A DNA stretch of 64,000 bases from Rhipidocladum racemiflorum. Its lineage: Eukaryota > Streptophyta > Magnoliopsida > Poales > Poaceae. Each line of letters opens with the position of its first letter. Positions within the stretch are counted from its first letter, which is position 1. Below are positions 45,335-57,200 of the stretch, in pieces. Location of the stretch: positions 7,812,001-7,876,000 of the forward strand of contig CM070581.1 in the NCBI GenBank assembly GCA_036346355.1, read 5' to 3'. The notes beneath the pieces were generated by a model, which did no database searches, was not told the DNA's origin, and saw nothing but the letters and a program-made list of their open reading frames with translations. A program made the position numbers and the translations under genes.

Positions 45335-46873
45335 TGAAAGATGTGATAATTGCCTAGAGGGGGTGAATAGGCTATTTAAAATTTAAACGAACTTTACTGC
45401 AGCGGAAAATAAATCGGAACTTTTGATAAGAGAATCGAAACTTCCGATGCAAGATCGGAACTTCCGATTAACTACCGGAATATCTAATCAGAGTAGAAAA
45501 GAGAGATATGAATAGCAAAGTAGCTAATTCTAAATCTAACTTTACTCCAAGCTAACTTAAGATAGAATGAGTAAGCTAGATTAGATTGACAACAAGAATA
45601 AAGCTCAATTAAGGATATTAAAGCTAATTGCACAAGAGTAATCAAATCAAGGAGACAAAGAATTTGTTCCTGGAGTTCGGATCATTGAAGGGATCCTACG
45701 TCTCCGTTGAGGAAGCTCACAAAGAGCCGGGTCTTTTCCAACCCTTTCCTCCCAAACCTCAGTCACACTTGAGATTTGGTTCCACTTTTGATTTCTTCCC
45801 TTTCGGAGGCGAAATCGACCATCACAAACTTCTCACGGCCACCCACAACCTTTGGAGGCTCGTGAGTGACGCATAGCCGTCTAGGAGTCTTCAACCTCCA
45901 AGAGTAATAAATGCAATGAGAGAAGAATCTTGGAGAAGAACTCTAATGCTCAAGATGAATGATTCTAGCTTTTGTTCTTAGCACTAGATCTCTCTTTCGC
46001 ACCTCACTCTTGGAAAGATCACTAAGATCAAGAGGAGGAGAAGAGAAGAGAGCTCAAAGAGTGTATTGAATGCTCAATAGAAGACCTAGCCAACTAGCTA
46101 GCCTCATTAAAGAGGGGTGGAGGGGTATATATAGGATTTGGCAAAAACTAGCCGTTATCCCTCCACCCAGCCACATATCGAAACTTCCGATGATGACATC
46201 GGAACATCCGATGTGACCAATTTTTCAGAAAACAACACACTCCAACGGTCGAAACAATACACATCAGAACTTCCGATTTCCACGATCGGAACTTCCGATG
46301 TATCCAGAGAGTTACTTTTGAAACACCATTTTGAAAAGTTTCTAAGTCAATCATCGGAATATCCGATACGCAGATCGGAACATCCGATCTGTCTAGAGAG
46401 CACCCTTTTTAGGTTTTACACGTATCGAAACTTCCGATCAAGAATATCATAACTTCCGATGTGTCCAGAGAGTGCCCTAAACGCTTACACCAAAAACTCC
46501 GATGTATCGGAACATCCGATATATACCGGAACATCCGATCTAGACACAAACAAAAATCACTCGGTGCGCAAGTTGTGACTCGTGTCTCTTGACAAAATTG
46601 AGTAAGCATTCATTTGAGCATTGAGACTTATCCTAGATCGACTACATTGCATCCCTCTTAATAGTACGGCATGCTTATGACTCAATAATAAACGTACAAT
46701 ACATTGTAATAACGCCGTTTTTCTTCCTCGTTCCTTTTCGAGGATAGCCATCGTTCGTAGATGATCTCACTTTTGGACTTTCACCTGTTCGTGAACTTAT
46801 TGACCGCATTAGTCCCTTTAATCGTTTGTCATTAATAATCCAAAACTCACTTAGGGGCCTAGATGCACTTTCA
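45335..46873. mobile_element. Sirevirus-like solo LTR (1539 bp)
   Basis: Ends TGAAAG...CTTTCA; target duplication TAATG (45330-45334, 46874-46878). The start TGCCTAGAGGGGGTGAATAGG and end CTTAGGGGCCTAGATGCA are typical of grass Sirevirus (copia) LTRs. It contains about a dozen copies of the palindrome ATCGGAACWTCCGAT. No internal region or second LTR is present, so it arose by LTR-LTR recombination. Confidence 0.85.
46177..46550. repeat. Array of ATCGGAACWTCCGAT palindromes
   Basis: About ten near-palindromes, for example at 46177 (ATCGAAACTTCCGAT), 46198 (ATCGGAACATCCGAT), 46284 and 46373, often followed by TGTCCAGAGAG. Two more lie near 45434-45470. Short palindrome clusters in the LTR are a described feature of Sireviruses. 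Confidence 0.85.
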
Positions 46874-46878
46874 TAATG

Positions 46879-48123
46879 AATTGCATCGCGGAAAATTTTT
46901 TTTACAAGATTTCTAAAATATACTCTGGTGCTAATATCCTCCATATCCCTGCATGTTAGTAAAATTGCATCCATAAATAGAGGTAATGAATTAATATATC
47001 AAGAAAAATTAAAATAAATTAAAATTATAATTGTCATCAGACCCGTAAGGTTTGGTATCATACACCGATATATCAGATTCGTCCGGGTCCGAATCGGCAC
47101 CTCACGAATTATGGTTCATCACTCGGCAATTGTATAAACCTTTAATTTATTTGTTGGCGTGCGTATATTAAAAATATCACGCGGTAAAAAAGTACCTTCT
47201 CACAGTAAAAGGGTAAAGTTCCACAGTAATTTAGACAGGAATGAATCATTGTACATTAGGATAGACTCCCAGCCAAAGCTATCCATCAGAGCAACACTTA
47301 GGGCGGAAAGCATTCATGCCCCCAAGCATATAAGACACCAAGGCTTCCAAAACAAAGCATCCGTTAAACCTCTCTAGCATACAACCAGAGGACATCCCAA
47401 AGCAACAAAACATTAGGGAACACAACCACATAAGGTAGGGCAAGTGAGCCACCATCACAAGCAAGTTCCAGGAAGACAAAGGAGCAAGCAAGCTCCAAGC
47501 CAGGGAGGGAAGGCCACCAAAATGAAGGAGGTCAAGCTAGAGAACCTCAAGAACAAGGAAATCAAGCACTCAACCACCGCAGCACAGCACCATCATCCTC
47601 CCTAGCACACTATTTCAGTTCTCAGCACACAGCTAAACCCTAGATAATTAGCAGTAGTCCCAACATAGGATAGTTGAAGCAAAAAATCAAAGTAGAGATT
47701 AAATTCAGTAGATGAATCTAGTGGTCTCAATAGGTTAGTGCGATGGGGGTTTCGCCGTGTGTCTCCACTAATCCCCTAATTGCTCCACGGCGTACGGAGA
47801 ATTATGGTCTCAATAGGCATGGTTTTCCTATTTTAATCATTATGGTGGTTATAAGTAGTGTTTAATTTTACATATATTCCTCTTTGTTTTTATATTCTTG
47901 CCACACATGAATATGGGTTAATTTGAAAAGAAAATATCTTTAATTGTTGATTACCGCATAACTAGGATTTTATTCGGAGAGGACATATTTTAAGTTTATC
48001 TTTTTAAATGGCAGACTTTAGATTAGATTTATTTGGAGAGTAATAAATTGGTACTTTAATTCCCAATAAAACTTAATTAATGAGCTTCATTTTTTATTAA
48101 AAAATATTCATTAACATTTAAAA
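46879..48123. other. Intergenic region
   Basis: No gene recognised. Part (47280-47600) is AG-rich with a 70-codon frame on the - strand lacking motifs. Confidence 0.35.
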
Positions 48124-48484
48124 TTGTGTTATTATTATTACTATTATTTTTCTATTTTTCTCCCTCTTTCCCCTTCTTTTCTTTTCTCTCTCCCCTTCTC
48201 TTTTCTTCCTTTCTTTTTTTTTCCTCATGCCTTATCCCTTCGGACCCTTTCCCGGCCATTCATTTCTCATAGACACACACACACTCCCTCTCTCGTTCTC
48301 CCAAATCTCCCAATCCATCCCCTCCTACTCCTCCCCGTGCTCTCCCCCAACGGCTCCCACCACCTCCTCTACCTCCCCACACCTGACCTCGACATCGCGC
48401 TCCTTCTCCTCGCCATGAGACTCCTACTCCTCGGCCGCGGCCTCCCCTTCCCCCGTCGATTGGCACACGCTGCTCGTTGATGAC

Positions 48485-48835
48485 ATGGTGGGATCCGTGC
48501 TCTCCATATCTAGGATTGGTGCCATGCCCTGGGTAGCCATCGCGCCCTACCTCGACGCGGCCGCAAAGTGCCGCCAGTTCACGAACGTCGTGTCGGAGGA
48601 TCACACAACAGCTAGGATTGGTGTGGGGAAGGACAGCGAGGGGCGCAGAGGGGCATCGTACGCGGCCGTGCTGGCGCTGCCCCCTACTTGGGATAGGGCG
48701 CTGTGCGTGATCTGCAGGGAGGAGATGGCGCCCGGGCGTGGCTGCAGCTTGTGCAGGCTACGGCCGTGCGGGCACCGGTTCCACTTGCCGTGCGCGCTGC
48801 AGTGGCTAGCTCGCTGTAACAACTACCGCATCTAG
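48485..48835 (+). pseudogene. RING-H2 finger reading frame, truncated
   Basis: Frame of 116 codons from an ATG at 48485, possibly extending upstream without ATG (VDWHTLLVDD). The C-terminal half reads LCVICREEMAPGRG, then CRLRPCGHRFHLPCALQWL. This gives the C-x2-C, C-x-H-x2-H-x2-C core of a RING-H2 domain as in E3 ubiquitin ligases. The protein ends RCNNYRI, so the final C-P-x-C zinc ligands are missing. A RING without them would not fold normally. A CT-rich tract (48124-48300) precedes it and could be a leader. I think it is a truncated gene copy; a missed downstream exon is the alternative. Confidence 0.5.
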
Positions 48836-48839
48836 CCGC

Positions 48840-49085
48840 ATGCCCTACCCCTGGCCACGTGCCTTGCCACGGTCGACGTGCCAGCCGAGCATTGTGCGAG
48901 CCGTGCCAGCCCGAGCATGACCCAACTCGATATGTTATGCTGGGTCACCCATCATGCCCGTTTGGCAGCCCCAGCATGGCCTGGGTAATCGTGTTGTGCT
49001 GGCACGGTCCATTCGCAATAGTGCTATGCCGGGCCGTAGGTTGGAGTGGATCAGACGTGCCTTTGGACGAAAATAGCCCAACCTA
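48840..49085. repeat. GC-rich hAT-like fragment
   Basis: Repeated GCCAGCCCGAGCATG, GTGCTGGCACGGTCC and GGGCCGT motifs typical of the subterminal parts of some grass hAT MITEs. Clear ends were not found. Confidence 0.35.
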
Positions 49086-49192
49086 GTGCCCACCTCTTAG
49101 TCACCACCGCACAAGAGCTTTCTCTGGATGTCTTGCTTGGCGCGTGTGTTCCTCTTGGAGAGTGAAGGACCATGTGGAGGTTCATCCTTGTT

Positions 49193-51040
49193 TGTGATGA
49201 GTATTTGACTTAATTAGAGCTTGGGTTGCACATGTTTGAGTTTGATTTTAGTTTGGATTTGAAATAGTTTCATTTGGAAGTATTTTGATTTGTGTCGGCT
49301 TGTTAGGTTGCGATGAACCTTAGGTCCAGTGCTTAGTGTTTGCGCCGAACCAAGGGAGACCGAGTTAGAAATGACTTGTGTATGCGTCGGACCAAGTGTA
49401 ATTGGTTTTATGTTTGCGTCGGACTGGTTTGGAGCAAGGAAATCTTGGAACAGAGTGTTTTCCTTTAACCCCGGACCAAGGGGTGTTGAAAACAGAGAGT
49501 TTCACGTTTATGCCGGACCAAGGGGTGTTTCAAACAGAGGAAATCACGTTTGCGCCGGACCGACTCCGACAAGTTACAGTAATTTGTATTTTTGAAGGTC
49601 TTTCTTCCAAACAGCGGAAATCACGTTTGCGCCGGACTGACTCCGACAAGTTACGGTAATTTGTATTTTTGAAGGTCTTTCCGTGCTCAAAAAAATTTTT
49701 GGTCTACATGAAAGATGTAGAGAATTTTAAGGCGCCTCTTTTTTCATGTTGACAAGTTTTTCATTTGAATAACAGAAATCATGAAAAATCAGGAAGGGTA
49801 ACAGTGAGTTTCACGTTTGCGGCGGACCAACTTTGACAGCATGTGGTAATTTGCATTTTTGAAGGTCTTCCCGCGCTCAAAAAATTATTTGGTCTACATG
49901 AAAGTTGTAGAGAATTTCAAGGTGCATCTTTTTCATGTTGACAAGTCTTTCATTTAAGAAATAGAAAAAATCATAAAAAATCAGGAAGGGTGTTGCTGTG
50001 TTGGAAACAGGGAAATTCGAAAATAGGTCCGTCGTAGATGTTATGTGCTCTATTGAGCTTTATTCTTTGATGATTAAGGCATATTATTTTTGAGCAATAC
50101 TATGTAATATGTTTTCCTTGTCTGTGATGGATGCAGGGCTCTGTTTGGTGACTATGGTAAGGCGAGAGATGGCCGGAACTACGCAAGGGTTGCTGGAGGT
50201 TCAAGATGGCCGGAGATGGAGTCGATGCAGTCCAAGGAAGCAAGGGGATAAAGTGACTGCTAAGCTTGAAGCTTTTTGGGTCTAGAAGACTAGTAGGTTG
50301 TTGGTCTTTAGAGCTAAAGTAGTGGTCAAGCTAGCTTGAGAGAGGGTAGTTGAACTGATCACTTAAAGATGCTTTGAGAAAGCATGTGTAAGAGTGGATC
50401 AGTGTAATCCATGTGAGTGAAAGTGTGGGATCAAATCATGGCCCTTAGAAGTTAGCTTAGGGTTTAGGCAACACATCCAATGGTGGGACTTGATCCTAGA
50501 ACATTATAAATAGAGGGGTAGGGGTAGCCTTCCCCGGTAAGGGTTTTGAGAGAAGTTTTGGTGCTCCTTTTAGCTTTGCCCACATGAAGTGAGATTTTGT
50601 AAAAAAAAACTTCCAAAGAAAAGAAATATAAAAACATTCTCTCCGTTCTGAATTTAAATTCCGCATTTACATTATGTCTTTACATTACGCAATTTAAATT
50701 CAGTCTTTACTTTCTCGCAATTTAAATTTTGCAAGTTGGATTTGCCTCCCCTCCTTCTACTTGCTTCTGGGTTTTTATTGCCAAGGATGAGAGATTGATT
50801 GGATGAGTCTTCACTTAGATCATATCCCAATCCTCTAGGCAATCCTTGTTTCAAGTTTGTGAGAAACCAATCTTTTTTGTCTCCATTGATGAATTCTTGA
50901 TTGATCGTGTTTTGATAATTTTTCTTTGTGACCTCTAGCTTGCTGTGACTTGTGGGAAGTTATCCAAATTCATCTTGATCATCAAAATCCCACGAACAAG
51001 CCTAGATCACAGATTTGCATTTTTGCTTGTTCTTGGTGCA
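49193..51040 (+). repeat. Probable LTR of a gypsy-type element
   Basis: Starts near TGTGATGAGTATTTGAC. It contains internal repeats (49470-50000; CACGTTTGCGCCGGAC and TTTTGAAGGTCTTTCC occur several times, period about 190-200 bp in the last two). A promoter-like CATTATAAATAGAGGGG lies at 50501-50517, and a long T-rich 3' part ends near TTCTTGGTGCA (about 51040). No coding region adjoins it, so it may be a solo or truncated LTR. The ends are approximate. Confidence 0.4.
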
Positions 51041-51640
51041 TTTCCTCTTCAAATGGTTAAAGGTCAGAACTTTGATGTCAATCTCTGCGATTCATTATTG
51101 AAATAAGTTCCTGACATCCTTAAGAGGTTATCTACTAAGTTTTACAAACTTTGGACCAATAAATCAAAAGATACATCATTCTTGGTTTTGAGTTCGTGCT
51201 GTTTTTGTGCCCTCAGCATGATTTTTGCTATGTTGATAACCAAGTCATCGATTTTTCTGATACGCGTCCAAACGAGAGAAAAGATGATGACGACAAGAAG
51301 AAGGAGAATATGCATAGAGAGAAAAGGAGTGAGAAAGGCATCGGTGATGTAGGTGTCAATATCCTTCAATTAAATCCTCATTATCAAAACTCACTCATGT
51401 GGCTGCCAATATAGTGAAAACAACCTTAAGTGAGGTCCAATCATCAAAACCACCCTCCAAAATCATCTTAGGGTGTAAAATAATCCGATTTTATAAGTTT
51501 ATGGGTTAATGATCTGATTTTGTAGTTGAGAGTGTTAAATAGACTTTTTAGAAAGTCTAGGAGCGTAAAATAGACTTATGCCAATACTTTATTTTCGCTG
51601 CATTTTAGGTAAGTGAACCTTTGAACACCATTGTGCATCA
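51041..51640. other. Unassigned AT-rich DNA
   Basis: No gene or repeat boundary that I can support. Confidence 0.25.
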
Positions 51641-51649
51641 TATTTTACT

Positions 51650-53870
51650 CTTAGAGATCGTAGTAATGTAGGACCAAATCGACAGTTAGAGCGGGTGAAC
51701 GACTCCGACATGATTTTTTCTCTTGATACTCAGCAATTTTTTTTCACTTTAATAGGTGTAGAGAATTAAGAAGATCAAGTTTGACCTTACAAGACACTGA
51801 AACGAACATGAGCAACCAAATGTCAGAAAGAACAACGGCTTCCCTGCTTGGCCAGTCTAACCGCCAACCAACGTGCAGTCTGACCGGTGGTCGTTCTGAC
51901 CAGCAAGCGAATTGCGGTCTGACCAGTGACCACTCCTCTCCTAAAGCACCTGAACCAGCATGATTTTAAGACCCACAACTCGTCCAACTTTTGATTTACT
52001 GAATCAAGCTCAACTAAATATGAAACCTAGCTATCTTTGGAAGTTAGAAACCTATTCCAACCAATAATCTCAAGTACTATTGTTGAAGTCTCAACCTTAA
52101 TCCATTTCAAGAAAGAGATGTCAAGAACTGGACAAAAAGGAGAAAACATGATCTAGTCAAGTTCATGAGATCTATCTTCTAAAGATTATCCAAGATGGGA
52201 TCCTACATTCCTTATGAAACCAAATCACATATCAAATCAACCTAGCACATGCTAAAACAGAAAGACACCAAGATCACCTCAAAAAAGCTAAGAAACCACT
52301 AAAAAGACAAATAAACCAAGAGAGGACAAGTTTGATCTTCTATTAGCATTTGAAGATATATGATTACAGCCACTCGCTTGGAGGACAAAACCCTAAGGGC
52401 AACACTCACTCATACTAACTTATCTCTTAAAGGCTCAAGTGATAGTCTTAACCTATTCCTCCCTAATGGCCCCTTATATAGTGGAGACTTACATGAAACA
52501 CTAAAATCTAGATACAAAGTGGATTCCATCTACTAAATGTCTAACTCATAGGTAAACCCGATAACCCAACACATAACAGGTTTCTCATACACACGCGGAC
52601 GTTTTTGAAAGCATTATCTTTAACCTTGGCTGCAATAGCCCGAATCTATTGCCTTGTCCTCCGTGGAGTCTCCTTGACCTAATCCACTTAGGCCTCGCCA
52701 TGGTTTTGCAAACCACTCACTTTCCAGTTTTGGGCAAATGACCACTTTGCCTGTGAATCGATGTTTCCCAATTCCTTTGCCTCAAAGCATCACCCATGCC
52801 TCATCATCTTCTATGTGGCTCCAATGACTTCTTGCCAAACCTCTCACGCGTTAAACCATTGAACGGTCGTCACTTGCAAACGTGTCCAAGTCACTTGATG
52901 CACTACACAACTCGCTCGATCTTGACCACTCGTGCCTTCCATGGTCCTTATCCATTTTCCACCTTAGTTGAGTCCAACCATCTCACTCGTCTTGCCGCGC
53001 GTCGGCCACCGCCGCCCATCGTGGCTTCGGGCCGAACCGCGTCGTACACGACGCCATCGTGCCATCGCGTGCGCCGCGGCTACCGACTCACTTTTTGGCG
53101 AGCCCAAGCCCCCATTTACGCTGTGCTCGTGCGTCGCCAAGCCCGACCCATTTTTACTATTGTGACAAACAAAGAAATAAAACAAATCACTACTACTAAA
53201 CTACCTATTTTAATTACATAAGAGCCTAATCACATCAACAAAATGTCAAACATAAATGCAATGCTTGAAGATGCCCTGAATCAACAATATCCGCCAACTT
53301 TTAAGCCTTAATCCGTGATTTGCGTTCGTTAGGCGTGCAGCAAGACGCCCGCCCAAATCGTCGTGTTGCGCGTCGCGTCGCCTGGTGCCTGGTTCTCGGC
53401 CGCACGTCTGCTACTGCAGCCGGCCGCCCGCCCGGAACTCGCCGCGCCGCGTGCTTTGCACCGTGCCATACCATCGTGCTTCGGGCCGGCCCAAAAAAGC
53501 CCGGCCCAATGCCCACCTCTAGGCATAGATGACCGCACTGGACCTTGGTTCTCCTAACCAAGCCCCGGTTCTCCTCACCGTTGACTATAGGTGACTCTAA
53601 AACACATAAACAACAATAGACCAAGTAAATTATTTTCGGACACAAGTTCCTTCCAATTAGGCCCAAGTCAGTCTATAAAATGCATCATGCAACACATATG
53701 CAACCTTAACACAACCTAAGGTCTATTTCTATAACAGTTCTGAACTTCCAGCACCAAAATCGCTAGAGCTGGTCTGACCGTTGTTGAGAGACTGGTCGTA
53801 CCATGTCGGTCAGACCACCGAAACTTCAATTTCAGAACCTCAAAATACAATGCTTCTGGAAACTTACCCC
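51650..53870 (-). repeat. Decayed LTR-retrotransposon sequence with GGTCTGACC motifs
   Basis: Contains GGTCTGACCG/CGGTCAGACC-type palindromes at both ends (51870-51950 and 53770-53815). A - strand TATA-like ACTATATAAGGGG (complement at 52475-52490) and GC-rich segments (52970-53160, 53330-53530) are also present. These are features of plant LTRs. No gag or pol domain is found. Limits are approximate. Confidence 0.35.
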
Positions 53871-53879
53871 ATGAGCCAT

Positions 53880-54290
53880 GCTTACTAGCTGTTGGGTCTA
53901 CCAGGCAGCGCAGGTTTGTTTTGGAAGCGACCTTACTTATTAATCAGCAGATTCAGCAGCACAACCGTGGCCTGAAGAACGAATGATGTCCGAGAGTACA
54001 AGGAAATACAGTTACATGACAGGTTGCCGTCAAGCAGATGGCATTTATGCAGGCTAGCGAGAATTACAGAGGGAGGAGAACGAATATAACGTAATACAGA
54101 ATCAAGGAAGACCTGTCTCTGTACAGCTATTTCATCTTTTTAACCTTTGTAGTAAACATCTAGCTAGTATTACACAATTATGGTTCCTTCCGAGCTCGGA
54201 CGACGATTACACGCGCTCAACTCCGCAAGAATCACTGCCTTGAGGTCTGAACAGCTATCCTATGCATCAAAAAAGAGGTTCCTGATTGCT
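53880..54290 (-). other. Probable 3' UTR and downstream region of the formin gene
   Basis: Non-coding DNA after the TAG at 54291-54293. No unambiguous polyadenylation signal. Confidence 0.35.
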
Positions 54291-57200
54291 CTAAGATGAC
54301 GAGCTGTCCTCGTCCGACGAGCTCAGCTCCCTTCGCGGCTCGTACCGGCGAGGTGGCAATGAGGTGCCTGCGGATACGCGGAACGACTTACCGGACCCCA
54401 TCATCACCCTCTCCGGCGTCCTGCCGACGTCCCTGCACACGCGGTCCAGAATCAAGAGGAAGTCGCTCACCACCATGAATATCCTCAGAGGGTGAGGCTC
54501 CTCTTTGGTGGCGTCACCGTGGAAGTACTCCGTGGTCTCCTTTACGCGCTGCAGTGCGCTCCTCTCTGCCATTCTCATGCTTTCAACCTCTGCTTGTGCC
54601 CTTCTGAGAAACATAGCCATTGCCTTGAAGAAACTCTCGCTTGAGCCTTGATCGGCACACGTCTCCTCAAGTTGCAAGACCAGCTTAACCTTCTCGAGGT
54701 CGGTTTCGAGCCTCAAGACGTTACCGCTCAACGTGTCCATCTCCAGCGTGGCTGCCCTCTTCACATTTGAGAGCTCGCCGCTGAGCCCCGCAAGTACTTT
54801 CAGGCCATCCTTCTTGAACTGCTCTTTGCTGGCACTGCCAGGATTCCTTGTTGTTTGGTCGGAATCGAAGCCTTCCGATCGGATGATCTCTTGAACCACG
54901 AATTGGAGCAATGTTGTTTTACCATCTGTTGACTTGATGTCTGCAAGCTTTAGAAGGGTATCGAGTTTGTAGGCCCTTGCCTCACCACGATTAGTTCCAT
55001 CATTCATGCGGTTCCCCGTCTTGAGAACTGCGTCTAGCAGCTTCAAGAATAGCTTGCTGCTTCTTAAATCTGCGCAAGCTGCCTGGAAAAGTTCTGGAGG
55101 AATATTACATTTTGATAATTGACATGAATGTTCGTAATGTCTGTTGCACTAGTTAATGGAATTTATGAAGGAACTGGCACGAAATCCATAGTAAAGTGCT
55201 TCTTCTACACATAAACTGTACAGATACTAAATAAACGAGAAGTTAATAAAAATGTACTTTGAAAAAATTACGAACAGTACACGCGTTAGAAACTTAGAAT
55301 ATTGACAGATTTATTTTGCGAAGCATGGAAGCACTTATCTTGATTCTACTTTACAAAAAGGGATGATGTCTAAATAGTTGATGTAGTCCATTAGTAGTTT
55401 ATCATAGAGGAAGTATTATAAAATGCAGATGAAAAGATTGAATCATCATAGCTCTTTACCTTCAAAGTTCCAAAAGATTTCGTTAAATAATTCACTTCAG
55501 TGTCAAAGTTTGCTCTGTACAGCATTGCATCCACTCTCTTGAAGGCAAAAGGAACATCAAGTACCCTTTTCAGAAAGCGCTCTGCTGGATCAATTTTTGA
55601 TAAATCATCACTATAATCTTTTAGTTTCAGCTCCTCTTCTTTGGTCGGTGCCATCTTAGCTAGTGTTTCATAGAACTCAGGTCCCAAACCTTCTGGGTTT
55701 CCTGTGGAATCATAGATTCAAACTGCCATAACTAAAGTAGCCAAAGGTGCATTATACAAACTCCAAAGTGTAAAGCAGACATCTAAGAATCTACAAGACA
55801 TCATAGAAATCAATTTCAAGATTGACCTCAATTCCTGATAAAAAAAACCGTGTCATAAGGAAAAACAAATTGACAATGTATGTCAAGCGGAGACAGGAAG
55901 ACTACGGGTGTGTTTGGTTGCCTGCATGGTGCCTGAATCGCATGAGTGGATACAACTGTATCTATTAGACACATGTTTGATTTCCTGTTCATCCTGGCTA
56001 GGTGGATGCAATTGCACCCACTCATACAGGATGGAGAAAACACAGAAATTGGATTTCTCTCTAATGCAGGCCCGTGAGATGCACAAACAAGCAACCAAAC
56101 AACTTAACTTGCATCCACTCAGTCAGGCCAAAGCTAGCCTGGATGGCTCATACGAAACAAACTAGGATGGTGCACGTAACCAAACACACCCTACATTGCT
56201 ATGTTCAACCCTGCTGCATACCCTAAAATTATGAATGCACTCTGAAGTCTGAACATTAGTGCACTTTATCTGTTTGGTGAACCATATTTTCCCCCCCTTC
56301 TAATGGAAAGTGCATCTTTAACAAAACATTAAGATATCATAACGCTGTACTATATTACACAAGTAGTGCTGAAGATTTGATTGTGCAGTTCATGTAACAC
56401 ATGAACTATATATATTCAGTAGTGTAAATGGTATTCTTGAAAACAGAATTCAAACCAAATTTATAGATGAAATCTGTTGGTTGCAGACAAAAACAAGGGA
56501 CTGGGATTGAAGTTTGTTGGATCCAACAGGTATAGCTAATGAATATTTCCATGTGACCTCATAAGAAAACAACTAAATCATAGGCCCACTACTATGTCAT
56601 GCACATCATTATCCTTTTGTATAGAAGGAACTCCCTGTTAAGGATATATTGTCTTATATAGATGATTCCCTTATATAGGTTTTCCATATACATGTTTTCC
56701 TTATTTAGGCTTTCCTTTTGTACCCTTGTGTACTCCTATATATTCGGGTCATTGGCCTCATATTGAATACAACAAGTCATATTCATAACATGGTATCAGA
56801 GCCACGGTTCAAACCCTAGCTCCAATATTCTTCCGCTGCTGCTGCCCTCGGGAGGAACAATCTCTACTCCCGAGGGCGGCTATCTCATCGCGCGCGGCCT
56901 CGTCTTTCGCCTCCCAGCCGTCGTGCAGCCGGCAGCCAGCCGCCGTCGCACGGCTGCCTCCCCTCCAGATCTCTCGACAACGCCACCGCCGGCAAGTTCT
57001 TCGTCTTAGAGGAGGACGTCTGCCGCACCACCATCGTCGATGTCATCACCCTCGTCGCCGCCGCTGTCATCCCGGTGCCCGCCGTTGAACTCCTCGGACT
57101 TTCCCGTGCATCCGTCGTCGTCGGGCCTCTGCCGTCGTCGTCTGCTCGAAGGCCGAGCGCTCGTGCTCCTCCGTCGCCAGGCCCAGCGCTCCGCCCCAGC

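Noticed and set aside
46177..46550. Palindrome array as a possible CRISPR or integron-type array
   Set aside because: Located in a plant solo LTR with target duplication; irregular spacing and no associated genes.
51781..51963. 60-codon frame with repeated GGTCTGACC
   Set aside because: The repeats are the palindromic LTR-type motif, not protein repeats.
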